From: CAYVLA01 sp964549615 [NCBI: uncultured Thermococci archaeon]
GTDB lineage: Archaea; CAYQAE01; CAYVLA01
Reading direction: 5' to 3'
DNA: 64,000 bases
NCBI GenBank assembly: GCA_964549615.1
Contig: CAZJVP010000011.1
Location: 65,926-129,925 of the forward strand
The notes under the pieces are model-generated. The model was not told the DNA's origin. It ran no database searches and saw nothing but the letters and a program-made list of their open reading frames with translations. Positions 36,101-44,407 of this stretch are shown here, one piece after another (the first letter of the stretch is position 1; each line of letters begins with the position of its first letter). A program made the position numbers and the translations under genes.

Positions 36101-36225
36101 GCGTAACAGTCAACGGACAGCAATGGAGCGATGTGGATCCGGACAAGGAATGGGTCGTCCTGCCAGCCCTCACTTCCCGAACGGCGATCCGTGCGCTGTA
36201 TGGGCAGCCGAAAAGACATGAATAG
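33148..36225 (+). CDS. six-hairpin (alpha/alpha)6-barrel glycosidase-like protein
   Basis: A protein of about 1025 residues. The first 530 are beta-rich domains, followed by an (alpha/alpha)6 barrel at about 540-880 with IIPRVSSFAYGCFPNEAVMQ, GGYNQHHGWVLWGLSEHYRL, YGFLPAGSLEDVKDFCYW and YLTYRGLAAAAEVL-like helices. A beta-sandwich at the end finishes with VTVNGQQW. This is the layout of GH78, GH95 and related rhamnosidase or fucosidase families, but it does not clearly match one. ATG 33148 is preferred because a TATA-like AAATAGTAATAA sits about 30 bases before it; the frame opens at 32986. No signal peptide is visible. Confidence 0.72.
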   Translation: MLLDIAPFAQRAVNNGAIVLRWEEPRDIFRVEIEPAPGRLPPSRRKVIVRYWQDKWPKLRRTEADVTAGRICWAAWKGEDDWFNGQWRAADARLRVLGRRLIVTFAPLARREFPEMQEYSVTYRRTLKLSIEMPHACEATIRVFTTSKVAERTVAIELGCGIKPRPRWDGSVEVYNGTLLKFVKPSRRNPRLVLRLLCSKPAPLSHDGTIVTVRSAAASFSFRPDDVARGQPIWAPDLRVLVSAAEDDARYTSEYAASLVKEKCLYDRIADLPEQTLQAALKSCPPKRPMHFVVGIEGSRQKFGVEPNGDIFAGIGYIRRVQGPDTPRVAWEGKRLYVRFGWDKMTPNGRYLEEGYLPIILSTFSKGPLDVHEEVLATRLIGRMAQGRARGEDAVLAMARLTFENRGEESIDVEQEIFCESGTRLVPEKMALRGNLVYGGPGGDRLRLALELCNGGELCERRGIILYKVRLAPNSKSTLVVKFPFIEPVTSEEIASLREKAWDQEHRDVRTYWKGRLASGTEIHTGEQDLDDFHRALLTHILINDENEIGSDRIIPRVSSFAYGCFPNEAVMQIMELDRRGYHDEAARRLATLLHYQGTVGLPGNFKGKDGVFYGAGGYESGGYNQHHGWVLWGLSEHYRLTGDAAWLAGIADKLVAGCDWVARERRATMGRHGGIRPIEYGFLPAGSLEDVKDFCYWLSTNCLTYRGLAAAAEVLRSAGLPEGRRLVLEAKRYRADLLAGIEKSMVLSPLVRLRDGTYVPHIPSRLYWRGRDIGWIREVLEGSINLITTVLDPEDQGSTWILKDYEDNRYVGSPFGYALDDFDAQWFGRGGFSMQPNLVYTPSPYLARDQIEHFLRAFFNSFAACWRQEIRSMTEHPLPTLADWAGDHFKSSDESMVSLSLRLMFVQESGGDLYLGRAIPRYLLCPGAKVWIKRAETYFGTVSLEIAVAQDAAFIDAVVEPPTRCPPKRILLRLRHPHRSRISSVTVNGQQWSDVDPDKEWVVLPALTSRTAIRALYGQPKRHE

Positions 36226-36651
36226 GCTCAGACGCTCGGGGCGCGGCAAGTCCGGCTCGAGGCGACCATTGCAAGCTTTCATCCGGTCCCAAGAAGCCGC
36301 TATGCCGCAAGACAGTCGGATCTCCGCTCTCCGTGAGGGCTTACCGGTGGATTTTTCAGGGGGTTCCGTCCCGCGCCGAACATCATTGGCCAGCTGGGGT
36401 GGGAGAGCGTGACAGTCGGCGATTCTGGAAGCCTGTCTGGGGATCTTTTATAAGATGTCTGTAGCGGGGCTTAACCGGAGATCTCGTCGCCCGGGTGGAG
36501 GCCGCGAACACGATCGCTTCAAAGATGGGCGGAAACGGGGGTTCCAGTGGGCCCGCCCTCGCGCGTCGGGTCAGCGTTCGGACGGGCGTGAGGGTTGTGG
36601 CTTGGCCGCGCGGCATGCTAGGCGACGTAGGCTCGATAGGAGAGGGGAAGA
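36226..36651. other. intergenic region with strong TATA box and long leader
   Basis: About 425 bases before the HtrA gene. TTTTATAA at 36446-36453 is the best TATA box here and would start transcription near 36477, leaving about 175 bases of leader. Open frames inside are arginine-rich and not convincing. A regulatory leader or a small RNA is possible but not shown. Confidence 0.45.
36446..36453 (+). promoter_or_regulatory. TATA box upstream of the HtrA gene
   Basis: TTTTATAA, preceded by a purine-rich GGGGATC segment. Confidence 0.5.
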
Positions 36652-37584
36652 GTGCCGCAGGATGATGAGGTTCTCGACATGGTCGAGAAGGCGACGCGGA
36701 GCGTGGTGAACATCAACACCGTCCGCGTATTCCAGGATGTCTACTACAGGGTTGTGCCGGTGAAGGGCATGGGTTCCGGCTTCATCTACGACGGCGGCGG
36801 CTACATCCTGACTAACGCACATGTTGTGGACGGCAGCGAAAGGATCGGCGCCGTCATGGCGGACGGGCGGGTCTTGGAAGGGCGGCTGGTCGGTTCGTGT
36901 CACAGCCATGACGTGGCCGTCGTCAAGGTGGAGGGCGATGGTCTTGCCGTGGCGCAGATCGGGGATTCTGATGCGCTCAGGATGGGGCAGAGGGTCTACG
37001 CCATAGGGAACCCCTTCGGACTGGAGGGTGGCCCCACGGTCACGGCGGGGGTTATTAGCGCCCTGAACAGATCCATACACTCCTCGATGGGCACTTACGA
37101 GAATCTCGTGCAGACGGACGCCGCCATCAACCCGGGAAACAGCGGGGGGCCCCTGGTGGACCTCCATGGGCGGGTGATCGGGATCAACACGGCGATAATC
37201 CCATATGCACAAGGGATCGGATTTGCAGTTCCAATCAATGTCGCCAAGAAGTGTGCCGAGGAGCTCATGGCGCATGGAACGGCCGTCAGGCCCTGGCTCG
37301 GAGTCAGCGGAATAACGATGAGCAGGGACGTCGCAGCATACTACGGCATCCCCGTCGATTGGGGCGTGCTCGTGCTTAGGGTCTTGGCAGGAAGCCCGGC
37401 TGAGAAGGCAGGGATCGTCGTGGGAGACGTGATCCAGATGCTCGGGGGCAAGAGGATCCTGAGCTTGGAGGACCTTCAGGAGACGATCCAAGATCTAGAG
37501 GTCGGAACCGGGATCGAGATTCGCCTGATCAGGGACGGAACGCGGAAGTGGATCGTCCGGGCAGAGTTGGAGAGGATGCCCTGA
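36652..37584 (+). CDS. HtrA/DegP-like serine protease with PDZ domain, no signal peptide
   Basis: A 310-residue trypsin-fold protease with all three catalytic residues: H57 in LTNAHVV, D87 in HSHDVAVVKV and S164 in GNSGGP. One PDZ domain follows (about 215-305; WGVLVLRVLAGSPAEKAGI). No N-terminal signal or membrane helix is seen from the GTG at 36652, which has GGAGAGGGG just upstream, so the enzyme should be cytoplasmic, unlike most HtrA proteins. Its likely job is quality control of damaged proteins. Confidence 0.92.
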   Translation: MPQDDEVLDMVEKATRSVVNINTVRVFQDVYYRVVPVKGMGSGFIYDGGGYILTNAHVVDGSERIGAVMADGRVLEGRLVGSCHSHDVAVVKVEGDGLAVAQIGDSDALRMGQRVYAIGNPFGLEGGPTVTAGVISALNRSIHSSMGTYENLVQTDAAINPGNSGGPLVDLHGRVIGINTAIIPYAQGIGFAVPINVAKKCAEELMAHGTAVRPWLGVSGITMSRDVAAYYGIPVDWGVLVLRVLAGSPAEKAGIVVGDVIQMLGGKRILSLEDLQETIQDLEVGTGIEIRLIRDGTRKWIVRAELERMP

Positions 37585-37675
37585 AGGCCCTCTCGCGTTG
37601 CTGCTTCCCCGCACGTTTCGGGAGCCCCGCCCTGCGGTTTGCGCATCGCTTGGCATAACGATGTGAATCCGAAGG

Positions 37676-37683
37676 CTATTAAA
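37676..37683 (+). promoter_or_regulatory. TATA box of the MEDS-domain gene
   Basis: CTATTAAA, starting 33 bases before the ATG at 37709. Confidence 0.5.
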
Positions 37684-37708
37684 GGCCCCTGCCTGACGGT
37701 TGGATTCG

Positions 37709-39193
37709 ATGCCGGACCCGCCGGTTTCCGCGGGCTCGGGCAGATCCGACTCGCAATCTGGTCGGCGGTTGAGGCGAATGACGGTTCAGGATCTCAGACA
37801 GATGGGCATCGAGGAGCTAGGCGAGATGCCCTGGGGCACCCACCTTTGTGCGTTCTACGACTCGGAGGACGACCTGCTCGATCTCTTGCTCCCGTACTTC
37901 GGGGCGGGGCTGAGGAAGCATGAGTTCTGCATCTACGTGGCCTGGGATCGCCAAGACCGAGACGATGTGGAAGAGGAGATGCACGGCCACGGCTTGGACC
38001 GGTATCTTGAGCGAGGCCAGATGCGGATCATTCCTGCCGAGGAGTGGTATCTGAGGGGCGGTTTCTTCGACGCGCGAAGGGTGCTCGATTCTTGGGTTGA
38101 GAATTGTCATGAAGCCAGGGCAAGCGGCTACGATGGAATCAGGGTGATGGGCAACATGGCATGGCTCGATAGGGTCGACTGGCAGAGCCTTGCCGATTAT
38201 GAGTACCAGGCAAACCGCTTGTTCAACGGTCACCCGATGATCGCCGTGTGCAGTTATCCCTTGGAGCGGTGCGACGAGCGCCGGGCGACCGATCTAGTGG
38301 CGGCCCACCAGTTCGAGCTCGTCAGGACGTCGGAGGAATGGACGGCGGTTGGGCCGAGCCAGCCGCAGGGAGCCGTGGACAACGTAATGCGGCTGCGGGA
38401 CGAGTTGCATAATTTGGATGGCCTCCTGAACGAGGGCAGGCTTGAGAAGCTGATCGCCAGCATGTTGTCTGACCTAGAGGACTCCTTCGGTGGTCGGTGG
38501 GTACGGTCCTTGGCTTGCTGGGATGCCAGCCGGGACCTCTCGGACAAGATCCGGACGTGGGCAGCGGAACAGCTCGAGGGTTTCGTGGGCGAAGCAGAGG
38601 AGATACACTGCGTCGCGAGGAAGCTGGCAATGATGCACAGGAAGATGTCGGGGGCCAGATGCGTTCGCGCGAGGGCGGATTCCACAGGCTTGGTCATCGA
38701 GGTCGAGGGCTGTCCGGGATTCGATGGGTGCGAGACGAGGACGAGCAGAGCACACTTTCTGAGGTGCGCGCCTGCCATGGCTGTCGCGGCGATGCTTCAG
38801 ACCGCGGCGGAGACTCCCGTGTGGATCGATATACGCGAAGAGGGCAATGCATGCAGGATCGGGCTGCATCCTGGGTGGGTCCTTGAATGCCTTAGGGAGC
38901 TTGAGCCGTTCAAACTGGATGGCCTGGTTGTGTTGCGGGGAGGCCGCGTGCTTTTCTCTCACATTCCGACGGACTCGGAGGCCGAGGTGCTGGATGAGGC
39001 CGTGCTGCTGGACGAGGAGAAGCCGGTTGAGGGTGACGGCGTTCGCGTGGAGGAGCTGGAGCGGCGAAACAAGAAGGTGGTGATGGCAAGGCTTGGCGAG
39101 AACCTGATCTCGCTCTGCGTCGGCGGAGATTACCCGACGGAGGGACTTCGCCTTCACCTCGCCCGGGCCGTCAGCCGCATGGCTAGCCTCTGA
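37709..39193 (+). CDS. MEDS-domain sensor-like protein
   Basis: A protein of about 494 residues. The segment from about 40 to 210 is a MEDS (DcmR-type) domain: WGTHLCAFYDSEDDLLDLLLPY, LRKHEFCIYVAWD, a GGFFDARRVLDSWVE helix and IAVCSYPLERC. These domains are thought to sense methane- or methylotrophy-related small molecules. A charged helix (about 225-275) and a C-terminal half with a cysteine pair (CPGFDGC) and a beta-rich end follow, for which no family is recognised. There is no histidine kinase or DNA-binding domain. ATG 37709 fits the TATA spacing; ATG 37778, after GAGGCG, is the alternative. Confidence 0.75.
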   Translation: MPDPPVSAGSGRSDSQSGRRLRRMTVQDLRQMGIEELGEMPWGTHLCAFYDSEDDLLDLLLPYFGAGLRKHEFCIYVAWDRQDRDDVEEEMHGHGLDRYLERGQMRIIPAEEWYLRGGFFDARRVLDSWVENCHEARASGYDGIRVMGNMAWLDRVDWQSLADYEYQANRLFNGHPMIAVCSYPLERCDERRATDLVAAHQFELVRTSEEWTAVGPSQPQGAVDNVMRLRDELHNLDGLLNEGRLEKLIASMLSDLEDSFGGRWVRSLACWDASRDLSDKIRTWAAEQLEGFVGEAEEIHCVARKLAMMHRKMSGARCVRARADSTGLVIEVEGCPGFDGCETRTSRAHFLRCAPAMAVAAMLQTAAETPVWIDIREEGNACRIGLHPGWVLECLRELEPFKLDGLVVLRGGRVLFSHIPTDSEAEVLDEAVLLDEEKPVEGDGVRVEELERRNKKVVMARLGENLISLCVGGDYPTEGLRLHLARAVSRMASL

Positions 39194-39229
39194 GCGGTGT
39201 GAGGCCGCTATCTCGCCCATTGCCTTTTT

Positions 39230-40536
39230 TTGGTCGCGCCTGTGTGGGCTGGATCCTATTTCAATTCCGCTCGCCAGCGAGGAGCGGGTTGGATTGACGG
39301 CGACTGGAGCCAAGGGATCGGAGTCGTCCTTGCGCCGACTCGTGGCCCTTGGGATGGCAAGAGCACGGCCGCCCCTGTCGTGTGGAAAGACGACTCGAGG
39401 TACCACATGCTGTATCAGGGATGGTCGAAACGGGACGGCCCCAGGATCCTCGGGCTCGCCGAAAGCCCGGATGGCAATTGCTGGCAGAAATACGAACGAA
39501 ACCCCGTCATGAGGCCGTCGGAGGGCACATGTGATTAAGCGGGGTTCGAGTGGGGGTGCCTCCTCTTGGTCGACGGCCAGTACCGACTGTACTACACCGG
39601 GATCGGAGGCGACGGCAAGGCAAGGATAGGACTCGCCATATCCGAGGATCTCAGGACTCAGCAGAAGTACAAGGAAAACCCGGTCCTAGAGACGAGCCGC
39701 GAAATCCTTGGGAGTCCAGAGGCGCGGCCTTCCCGGCCGTCGTCCGCGGCGCCGAGGGATACAGGATGGTCTATGGGGGCTACGGACCGCAATCCATGGA
39801 GGTCGGGCTCGCGACATCAGGCGATGGGTTCACTTGGACCCGCCACCCAAACAACCCCGTTTTCAGACAGCGGGGGTGGTTCAAGGATCCGGCATGCGAA
39901 AGCTGGGACGCTGGAATCGAGGTTCACCAGCTGATCTCCGTGGGGGACCACTTCGTCATGCTCTACGAGGGCCTCGGCAACTACCCACATCGTTACAACC
40001 TCGGGGTGGCGTACTCGCCCGACTGTTCAGTGTGGGCCCGGAGCCGCGAGAATCCGATCTTCCCCCTGACGTCCCCCAGCGTTAAACAGGACATGAGCAC
40101 CGTGCATCCCTGGCTCCTGTTGGATGACATGATCCTCTACTACGTCGAGGTTCTGGGCGCCAGCACGGACGCGGAACACAGGATCTATGCTGCTAGGGTA
40201 GGGCCGGAGCTCGTCAATCCTTTGGACCAGAAAGCTCTAAGCTACCCCCTTATGTTCGAGGCAAGCGTAGGAGGGATGGGTGCATCGACCCCGGCGGTAT
40301 CATGCGTCGGCTTTCCTGCGAAGACCTTCCATCTGACGAGCTCAGCGCCGGGCGTGGTGCAGATCGATGTCGACCCATCCGGACTGGGCCAATGGAACGA
40401 GCTTCACCGGGGGCGGGTGACGAGGAACAAGCTCTGGTCCTTTAAGTCGCGTGCCGGTTTCGAGAGGGCGAGGCTCAGGTTCGCTCCCTCATCCGAGTCG
40501 CGAGCGTCTGCTTGGCTAGTTCTTGAGAGGTGCTAG
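39230..40536 (+). pseudogene. disrupted propeller glycosidase (GH32/GH43-like)
   Basis: Three pieces of one propeller protein. The first (39230-39538) has ARRPLSCGK-free, sensible sequence such as VVWKDDSRYHMLYQGW and LGLAESPDGNCW and ends at an in-frame TAA. The same frame continues directly with FEWGCLLLVDGQYRLYYTG and IGLAISEDLRTQQKYK. Near 39715 the coding frame shifts, and AAFPAVVRGAEGYRMVYGGY to the end at 40536 lies in the other frame. One nonsense codon plus one frame change indicates a pseudogene, unless both are consensus errors. The intact protein would have been about 430 residues and a distant relative of the product of 6607-8049. Confidence 0.78.
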
Positions 40537-40599
40537 ACAAGGCCGGCTTCTTGAGGGCAAATGTGGTGGAACGGCGTCGTCGCAGGGGGTCGAACATCT

Positions 40600-41529
40600 C
40601 TATGTTAGGTGTCGCCTCAGGAAGCCCACCACCCTGTCGAAGGCTCCGGCGACGTCCGGGTCCCGGAGCCCGACACCATCGAATCCGTGCCCACGGCCCG
40701 GCATGACGATGAGCTCATGTTCCACTCCGGCGCGGCGGAGCGCATCCGCCATCTCAAGGGACCGCTGGTAGGGAACGTCGGTATCGGCGTCGCCATGCAG
40801 CAGCATGGTAGGAGGGTATCGACGAGTGACGTTGCGAAGAGGACAGAGGGGGTCGAAGGCGTCGAACTCCGCATCGGGGTCAAGGCCGGCAACCTCCCTT
40901 GGCCAAAGTCCTCGCTGCCGGCAGTAACGGTAGAACAGGAATCTGTTTGCCGAACCTTGGTCATTGGATACGGGCTTCGTTCCGACGGATCGGAGTGCTT
41001 CCTCCCTGGACACCACCGGGCGCTGGCTGTAGAATGGATCCGGCCGGCTGTACCATGGGGAAGCTATGTCTCCGTAGCCATAGAACGATACGAGCGCCTT
41101 GGGCCGAGGGACAACGCGGAAGCCGGCCATCAGGGCGAGGTATCCCCCCGCAGAATGTCCGATTACCCCGATCCGGCTCGGGTCTCCGCGGGCAAGCCGT
41201 GCGCCTCGTTTGCGCACCCAGCAAAAGGCGTCCATTATGTCCTCGACGATCGCGGGTAGCTTGGTCTCCGGGGCGAGGCGGTAGTCGATGGAGATGAGTG
41301 CGAAGCCCGATCCATGGTAGAGCTCGGCCTGCTCCGGCCTTATGTTCTCTCGGTGGCCACCGATCAGGGCCCCGCCGTGGATCCAGACCAGGGTCGGCGC
41401 CGGCTCGTGCCCGCCAGCGGGATAGACGTCAGCCCCTATCTCGCAGCCGTCCACAACCTTATAGATGTATGTACGCTTGGGGAGGGCTTGGGGCTTCCCT
41501 TTCCCTTGCTCCCGAACTTTTTCCGGCAC
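40600..41529 (-). CDS. alpha/beta-hydrolase esterase (BD-FAE/lipase-like)
   Basis: A 309-residue hydrolase. The oxyanion motif HGGALIGGH is at about 50-58, the nucleophile serine in GHSAGGY at about 130, the aspartate in LLHGDADTDVPYQ and the histidine in GRGHGFD near the C-terminus. It resembles small carbohydrate acetyl or feruloyl esterases and hormone-sensitive-lipase-type enzymes. The GTG start is 23 bases after the GH42-like gene, so the two should be cotranscribed, and removal of acyl groups from glycans is a sensible inferred role. Confidence 0.85.
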   Translation of the reverse strand: MPEKVREQGKGKPQALPKRTYIYKVVDGCEIGADVYPAGGHEPAPTLVWIHGGALIGGHRENIRPEQAELYHGSGFALISIDYRLAPETKLPAIVEDIMDAFCWVRKRGARLARGDPSRIGVIGHSAGGYLALMAGFRVVPRPKALVSFYGYGDIASPWYSRPDPFYSQRPVVSREEALRSVGTKPVSNDQGSANRFLFYRYCRQRGLWPREVAGLDPDAEFDAFDPLCPLRNVTRRYPPTMLLHGDADTDVPYQRSLEMADALRRAGVEHELIVMPGRGHGFDGVGLRDPDVAGAFDRVVGFLRRHLT

Positions 41530-41552
41530 GGTCTCCCAAGACCTGCTCCGTG

Positions 41553-42686
41553 TCAGCCCGCCTCTTTCGCGAGCAGGTCCTTGATCTCAGGCCATAGCTT
41601 CGGATGGTCGCGGATGTTGGCCCCGTCCCCCATCTCGTTCCATGCGTACAGGTAAGCGTGCTCAACGCCGAACTCCTCACACAACGAGTAAAGGACCCCC
41701 GGCCGCTCAACCAAGATCCGCCCCTCGACAGGGGTGACGAAGGCCGAGATCCTTCGTCCGAAGTACCGCCTGAAAAGCGCTAGCTCCGCCTCCATGCAGG
41801 TCTTCACCTCGGATGCGGACTTGCAGTAAAGGTCATCGCTTACGATGAACTTGTCGGCCGGAACATCACGCCACAGCGGCAGGTGGACGCAGCGTTGGTG
41901 GAAGCAGTCGTGCTGGGTGACGACCCCGTGCTGGCTGAGACCTATCGCGATGTAGACCTTCCTTGCTTTCTTGAGTTCCGCGAAGAGCTTCCGGTAGAAG
42001 CGAGCCAAGACCTCAGCCCGGAAGACGCACCAGTCGTCCCAGAACAGGTTGGGCTGGATGAAGATGATATCCCTTTTCGTGTCCCAAAGGCCCTCGGTCG
42101 GGGGCTTTATCTCGTCGACCGAGGGGAAGTCGGTCCCCCATCGCTGGTTCAGTTCCGCGAGGCTTGACCTTCGCGAGGCCCATCTCTGGAAATCTGCAAC
42201 CATCTCAGGGCCGTAGCCGAGGTGGCGCCTCTGCGACGAACCCCAGTCCACCATTGACGGCTCCCAGAAGTTCAGAAGAGTCCTCCCCCGAACCTTGAAC
42301 ATGTCGTCTTCGTAGGCATCGATGAGCAGTTTGAGATACTCAATCATCGGCTCTGTGTTTGCGAGGTCGTGGACGTCGATGTTGTCGGTGGGCGACCCTG
42401 CTGAGTCGATGGCCGTGGTGACGGGCATCTGGGTCAGCTCTGAGAGGGCCCGAGCGCCTGGAAGGTAGCCGTAGCTCACGACCGGGACGACCGATATGCC
42501 CCTTTCCCTGCACGCTTTGAGGACCTTCTCCCAGGTTTCTCTAGCAGCGCGGAGCCATGTGTATTGGATGTCGTAGGAGATGCAGTCAAATCCCAGCGAC
42601 CTTATGCGGTCAAGGCTAGCAAACATGCCGGGCCCGAGGTCTTTCTCGGGCTCCCACCAGGTATAGAACGACAGGATCGTCTTCAC
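41553..42686 (-). CDS. GH42-like TIM-barrel glycosidase
   Basis: A protein of about 377 residues. It begins on the first barrel strand (VKTILSFYTWWEPEKDLG) and contains LLNFWEPSMVDWG, then the helix MVADFQRWASRRSSLAELNQ and RWGTDFPSVDEIKPP, which closely mirrors the FRxWLxxKYxSxxxLNxxWGxxFWS region of GH42 beta-galactosidases. ISAFVTPVEGR and YLYAWNEMGDGAN form late strands with acidic residues. GTG 42686 is chosen because TATA-like CCTTTAAG (plus 42712-42719) lies 31 bases upstream; the frame opens at 42737. Its partners are the sulfatase upstream and an esterase downstream. Confidence 0.72.
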   Translation of the reverse strand: MKTILSFYTWWEPEKDLGPGMFASLDRIRSLGFDCISYDIQYTWLRAARETWEKVLKACRERGISVVPVVSYGYLPGARALSELTQMPVTTAIDSAGSPTDNIDVHDLANTEPMIEYLKLLIDAYEDDMFKVRGRTLLNFWEPSMVDWGSSQRRHLGYGPEMVADFQRWASRRSSLAELNQRWGTDFPSVDEIKPPTEGLWDTKRDIIFIQPNLFWDDWCVFRAEVLARFYRKLFAELKKARKVYIAIGLSQHGVVTQHDCFHQRCVHLPLWRDVPADKFIVSDDLYCKSASEVKTCMEAELALFRRYFGRRISAFVTPVEGRILVERPGVLYSLCEEFGVEHAYLYAWNEMGDGANIRDHPKLWPEIKDLLAKEAG

Positions 42687-42711
42687 GCGCCCAGCCGCCT
42701 CCTCGGCCAAA

Positions 42712-42719
42712 CTTAAAGG
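42712..42719 (-). promoter_or_regulatory. TATA box of the GH42-like gene
   Basis: The minus strand reads CCTTTAAG. Expected start of transcription is near 42688, two bases from the GTG start at 42686, so the mRNA would be leaderless. Confidence 0.55.
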
Positions 42720-42827
42720 TATCCTCCGACCAAGCAAGTTGCATATGGAGGCTTGTGCCGTCCTGATCGGATCAGCGCTGAGACCTTTCAGAAATCCGCA
42801 TGGAGCCGGAGACAGTTCTCCGAGGGC

Positions 42828-44303
42828 CTAGGTTCTGGGGTAGAAAGGCGGTTTGAATCCCTCGCCCCTGGGACGACCGTTCTGGTCGATGTATTGGAAC
42901 TCCTCCACGAATGCCTTCCTCCCCTTGCCCGCCGGACCGACGAGGTCTATCTGACCGGTGCCGTATACGGCCTCCTTGACTCCGTCGAGGGCGGGCTCCG
43001 CGTATCTAAGGAAGAACTCCTCAAGCTGGGACTTCATCGAGGCGATGACGTCACGGCTTCCCGGCTCTTGGATCAGGTTGTTTCTTTCACCCGGGTCCTG
43101 TATGATGTTGTAAAGCTCGTTGGGGCCATACGGATAACGATGAACGTACTTCCACTCCCTGTCGCGGATCATCCGGACGGGCCCGTATTCATCGAAGACG
43201 ACGATGTGGCTGTGCCCTTTTGCCTTCCTGCCGCGCAGCAGCGGGGCGAAGCTCTTCCCCGGCAGATTGGCCGGGATGAGGCTCCGGAATCCCAAGAAGT
43301 CAAGGAGCGTGGGCAGGAAGTCGTACTGGCTGTGCAGCCCGTCGTCCACGACCCCGCGCGGGCATGTTCCTGGCATCGAGGCTATCGCGGGCACCTTCAC
43401 GGACGTATCATACATGTTCAGGGGGAACGTTCCATTCCCCTTGCCGAAGAAGCCGTGGTGGCCCATATTCATCCCGTTGTCGCTGAGGAAGAAGACCAAG
43501 GTGTCCTGCCTGAGGCCCCGTTCATGCAGCTTGTCCAAGAGCCTGCCGATGTTGCCATCCATCGCGGTGACGGCGGCGAAGTAGCCTTTCAGGATCTCCC
43601 TCCTCTGTTGCCCAGTGCCCCTCGGTGCGGTGGCAATCTGCCAAGGGTGTGGCGGCTCCTCCGGGCAGGATTCAAAAGGGCAGCTGTCATAGGACGCAAC
43701 CAGGTCCTCGGGGTGTTGGCCCACCCACGGGCTGTGCGGGGCAGTGTAGTGGACGCTAAGGTAGAATGGGCGCTCATCCTTGGCGCGGCGGTCGATGAAC
43801 TGCAGGGCGTCGTCGGTTATCACGTCCGTCACATAGCCCGGATCGTTGTAGGCTCTGCCTTTGCGTACCATGGGTGCGTTGTGGTAGTTGCTGCCTCCCC
43901 TTTGGTGGACGAACCAATGGCTGAAGCGTTTCTGGGGCCGGAGGCTGTTGCCGAGATGCCACTTGCCGCTGATGCCGCACACGTACCCTTGTTCGGCGAG
44001 GATCTCGGTGAAGCCGGTGATGCCTCGAAGGTACTCGATGGCCGTCTCGTCCTTCTCCGTCATGTTTCCCTTTCTGATCCAGTCGTGGACGCCGTGCTGC
44101 GAAGGGATTCTGCCGGTGAGGAGCGTTGCCCTCGCGGGCGAGCAAACGGGCGACGAGCAGAAAAAGTTCTCGAACCTGATTCCTTCCCTGGCCAGGCGGT
44201 CCAGGGTCGGGGTGCGGATCTCCGGGTTTCCGGCGCAGCCCATTGCCCAGCATCCTTGGTCATCGCTGAGGATGACGATAACGTTCGGGTGGTCGGATCC
44301 CAT
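42828..44303 (-). CDS. type I sulfatase (Cys-type)
   Basis: A 491-residue arylsulfatase-family enzyme. VIVILSDDQGCWAMG at the start carries the metal aspartates D14 and D15, and the maturation motif CSPAR is at 54-58, where C54 must become formylglycine. LGYHVH-type and KWHLGN motifs follow, then DNGMNMGHHG. No signal peptide is visible. It removes sulfate from sugars or small molecules; with glycosidases on both sides a sulfated polysaccharide is the likely source. No formylglycine-generating enzyme or sulfatase-maturing radical SAM protein is seen in this window. An ACTTATTG box at about 44345 and AAGGAA before the ATG support the start. Confidence 0.92.
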   Translation of the reverse strand: MGSDHPNVIVILSDDQGCWAMGCAGNPEIRTPTLDRLAREGIRFENFFCSSPVCSPARATLLTGRIPSQHGVHDWIRKGNMTEKDETAIEYLRGITGFTEILAEQGYVCGISGKWHLGNSLRPQKRFSHWFVHQRGGSNYHNAPMVRKGRAYNDPGYVTDVITDDALQFIDRRAKDERPFYLSVHYTAPHSPWVGQHPEDLVASYDSCPFESCPEEPPHPWQIATAPRGTGQQRREILKGYFAAVTAMDGNIGRLLDKLHERGLRQDTLVFFLSDNGMNMGHHGFFGKGNGTFPLNMYDTSVKVPAIASMPGTCPRGVVDDGLHSQYDFLPTLLDFLGFRSLIPANLPGKSFAPLLRGRKAKGHSHIVVFDEYGPVRMIRDREWKYVHRYPYGPNELYNIIQDPGERNNLIQEPGSRDVIASMKSQLEEFFLRYAEPALDGVKEAVYGTGQIDLVGPAGKGRKAFVEEFQYIDQNGRPRGEGFKPPFYPRT

Positions 44304-44407
44304 CTCACATTCCTTCTTGCGTCGTCATGGCCCATCGCTTGGACAATAAGTATCTTTGTCCGGGGATCGAGGCAGATATCGGATAGCACCCGAACGGACC
44401 CTCGGCA

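Noticed and set aside
39536-39538. In-frame TAA in the glycosidase gene as a recoded sense codon
   Set aside because: A frame change follows within 200 bases and other genes use TAA as a normal stop, so decay or error is simpler.
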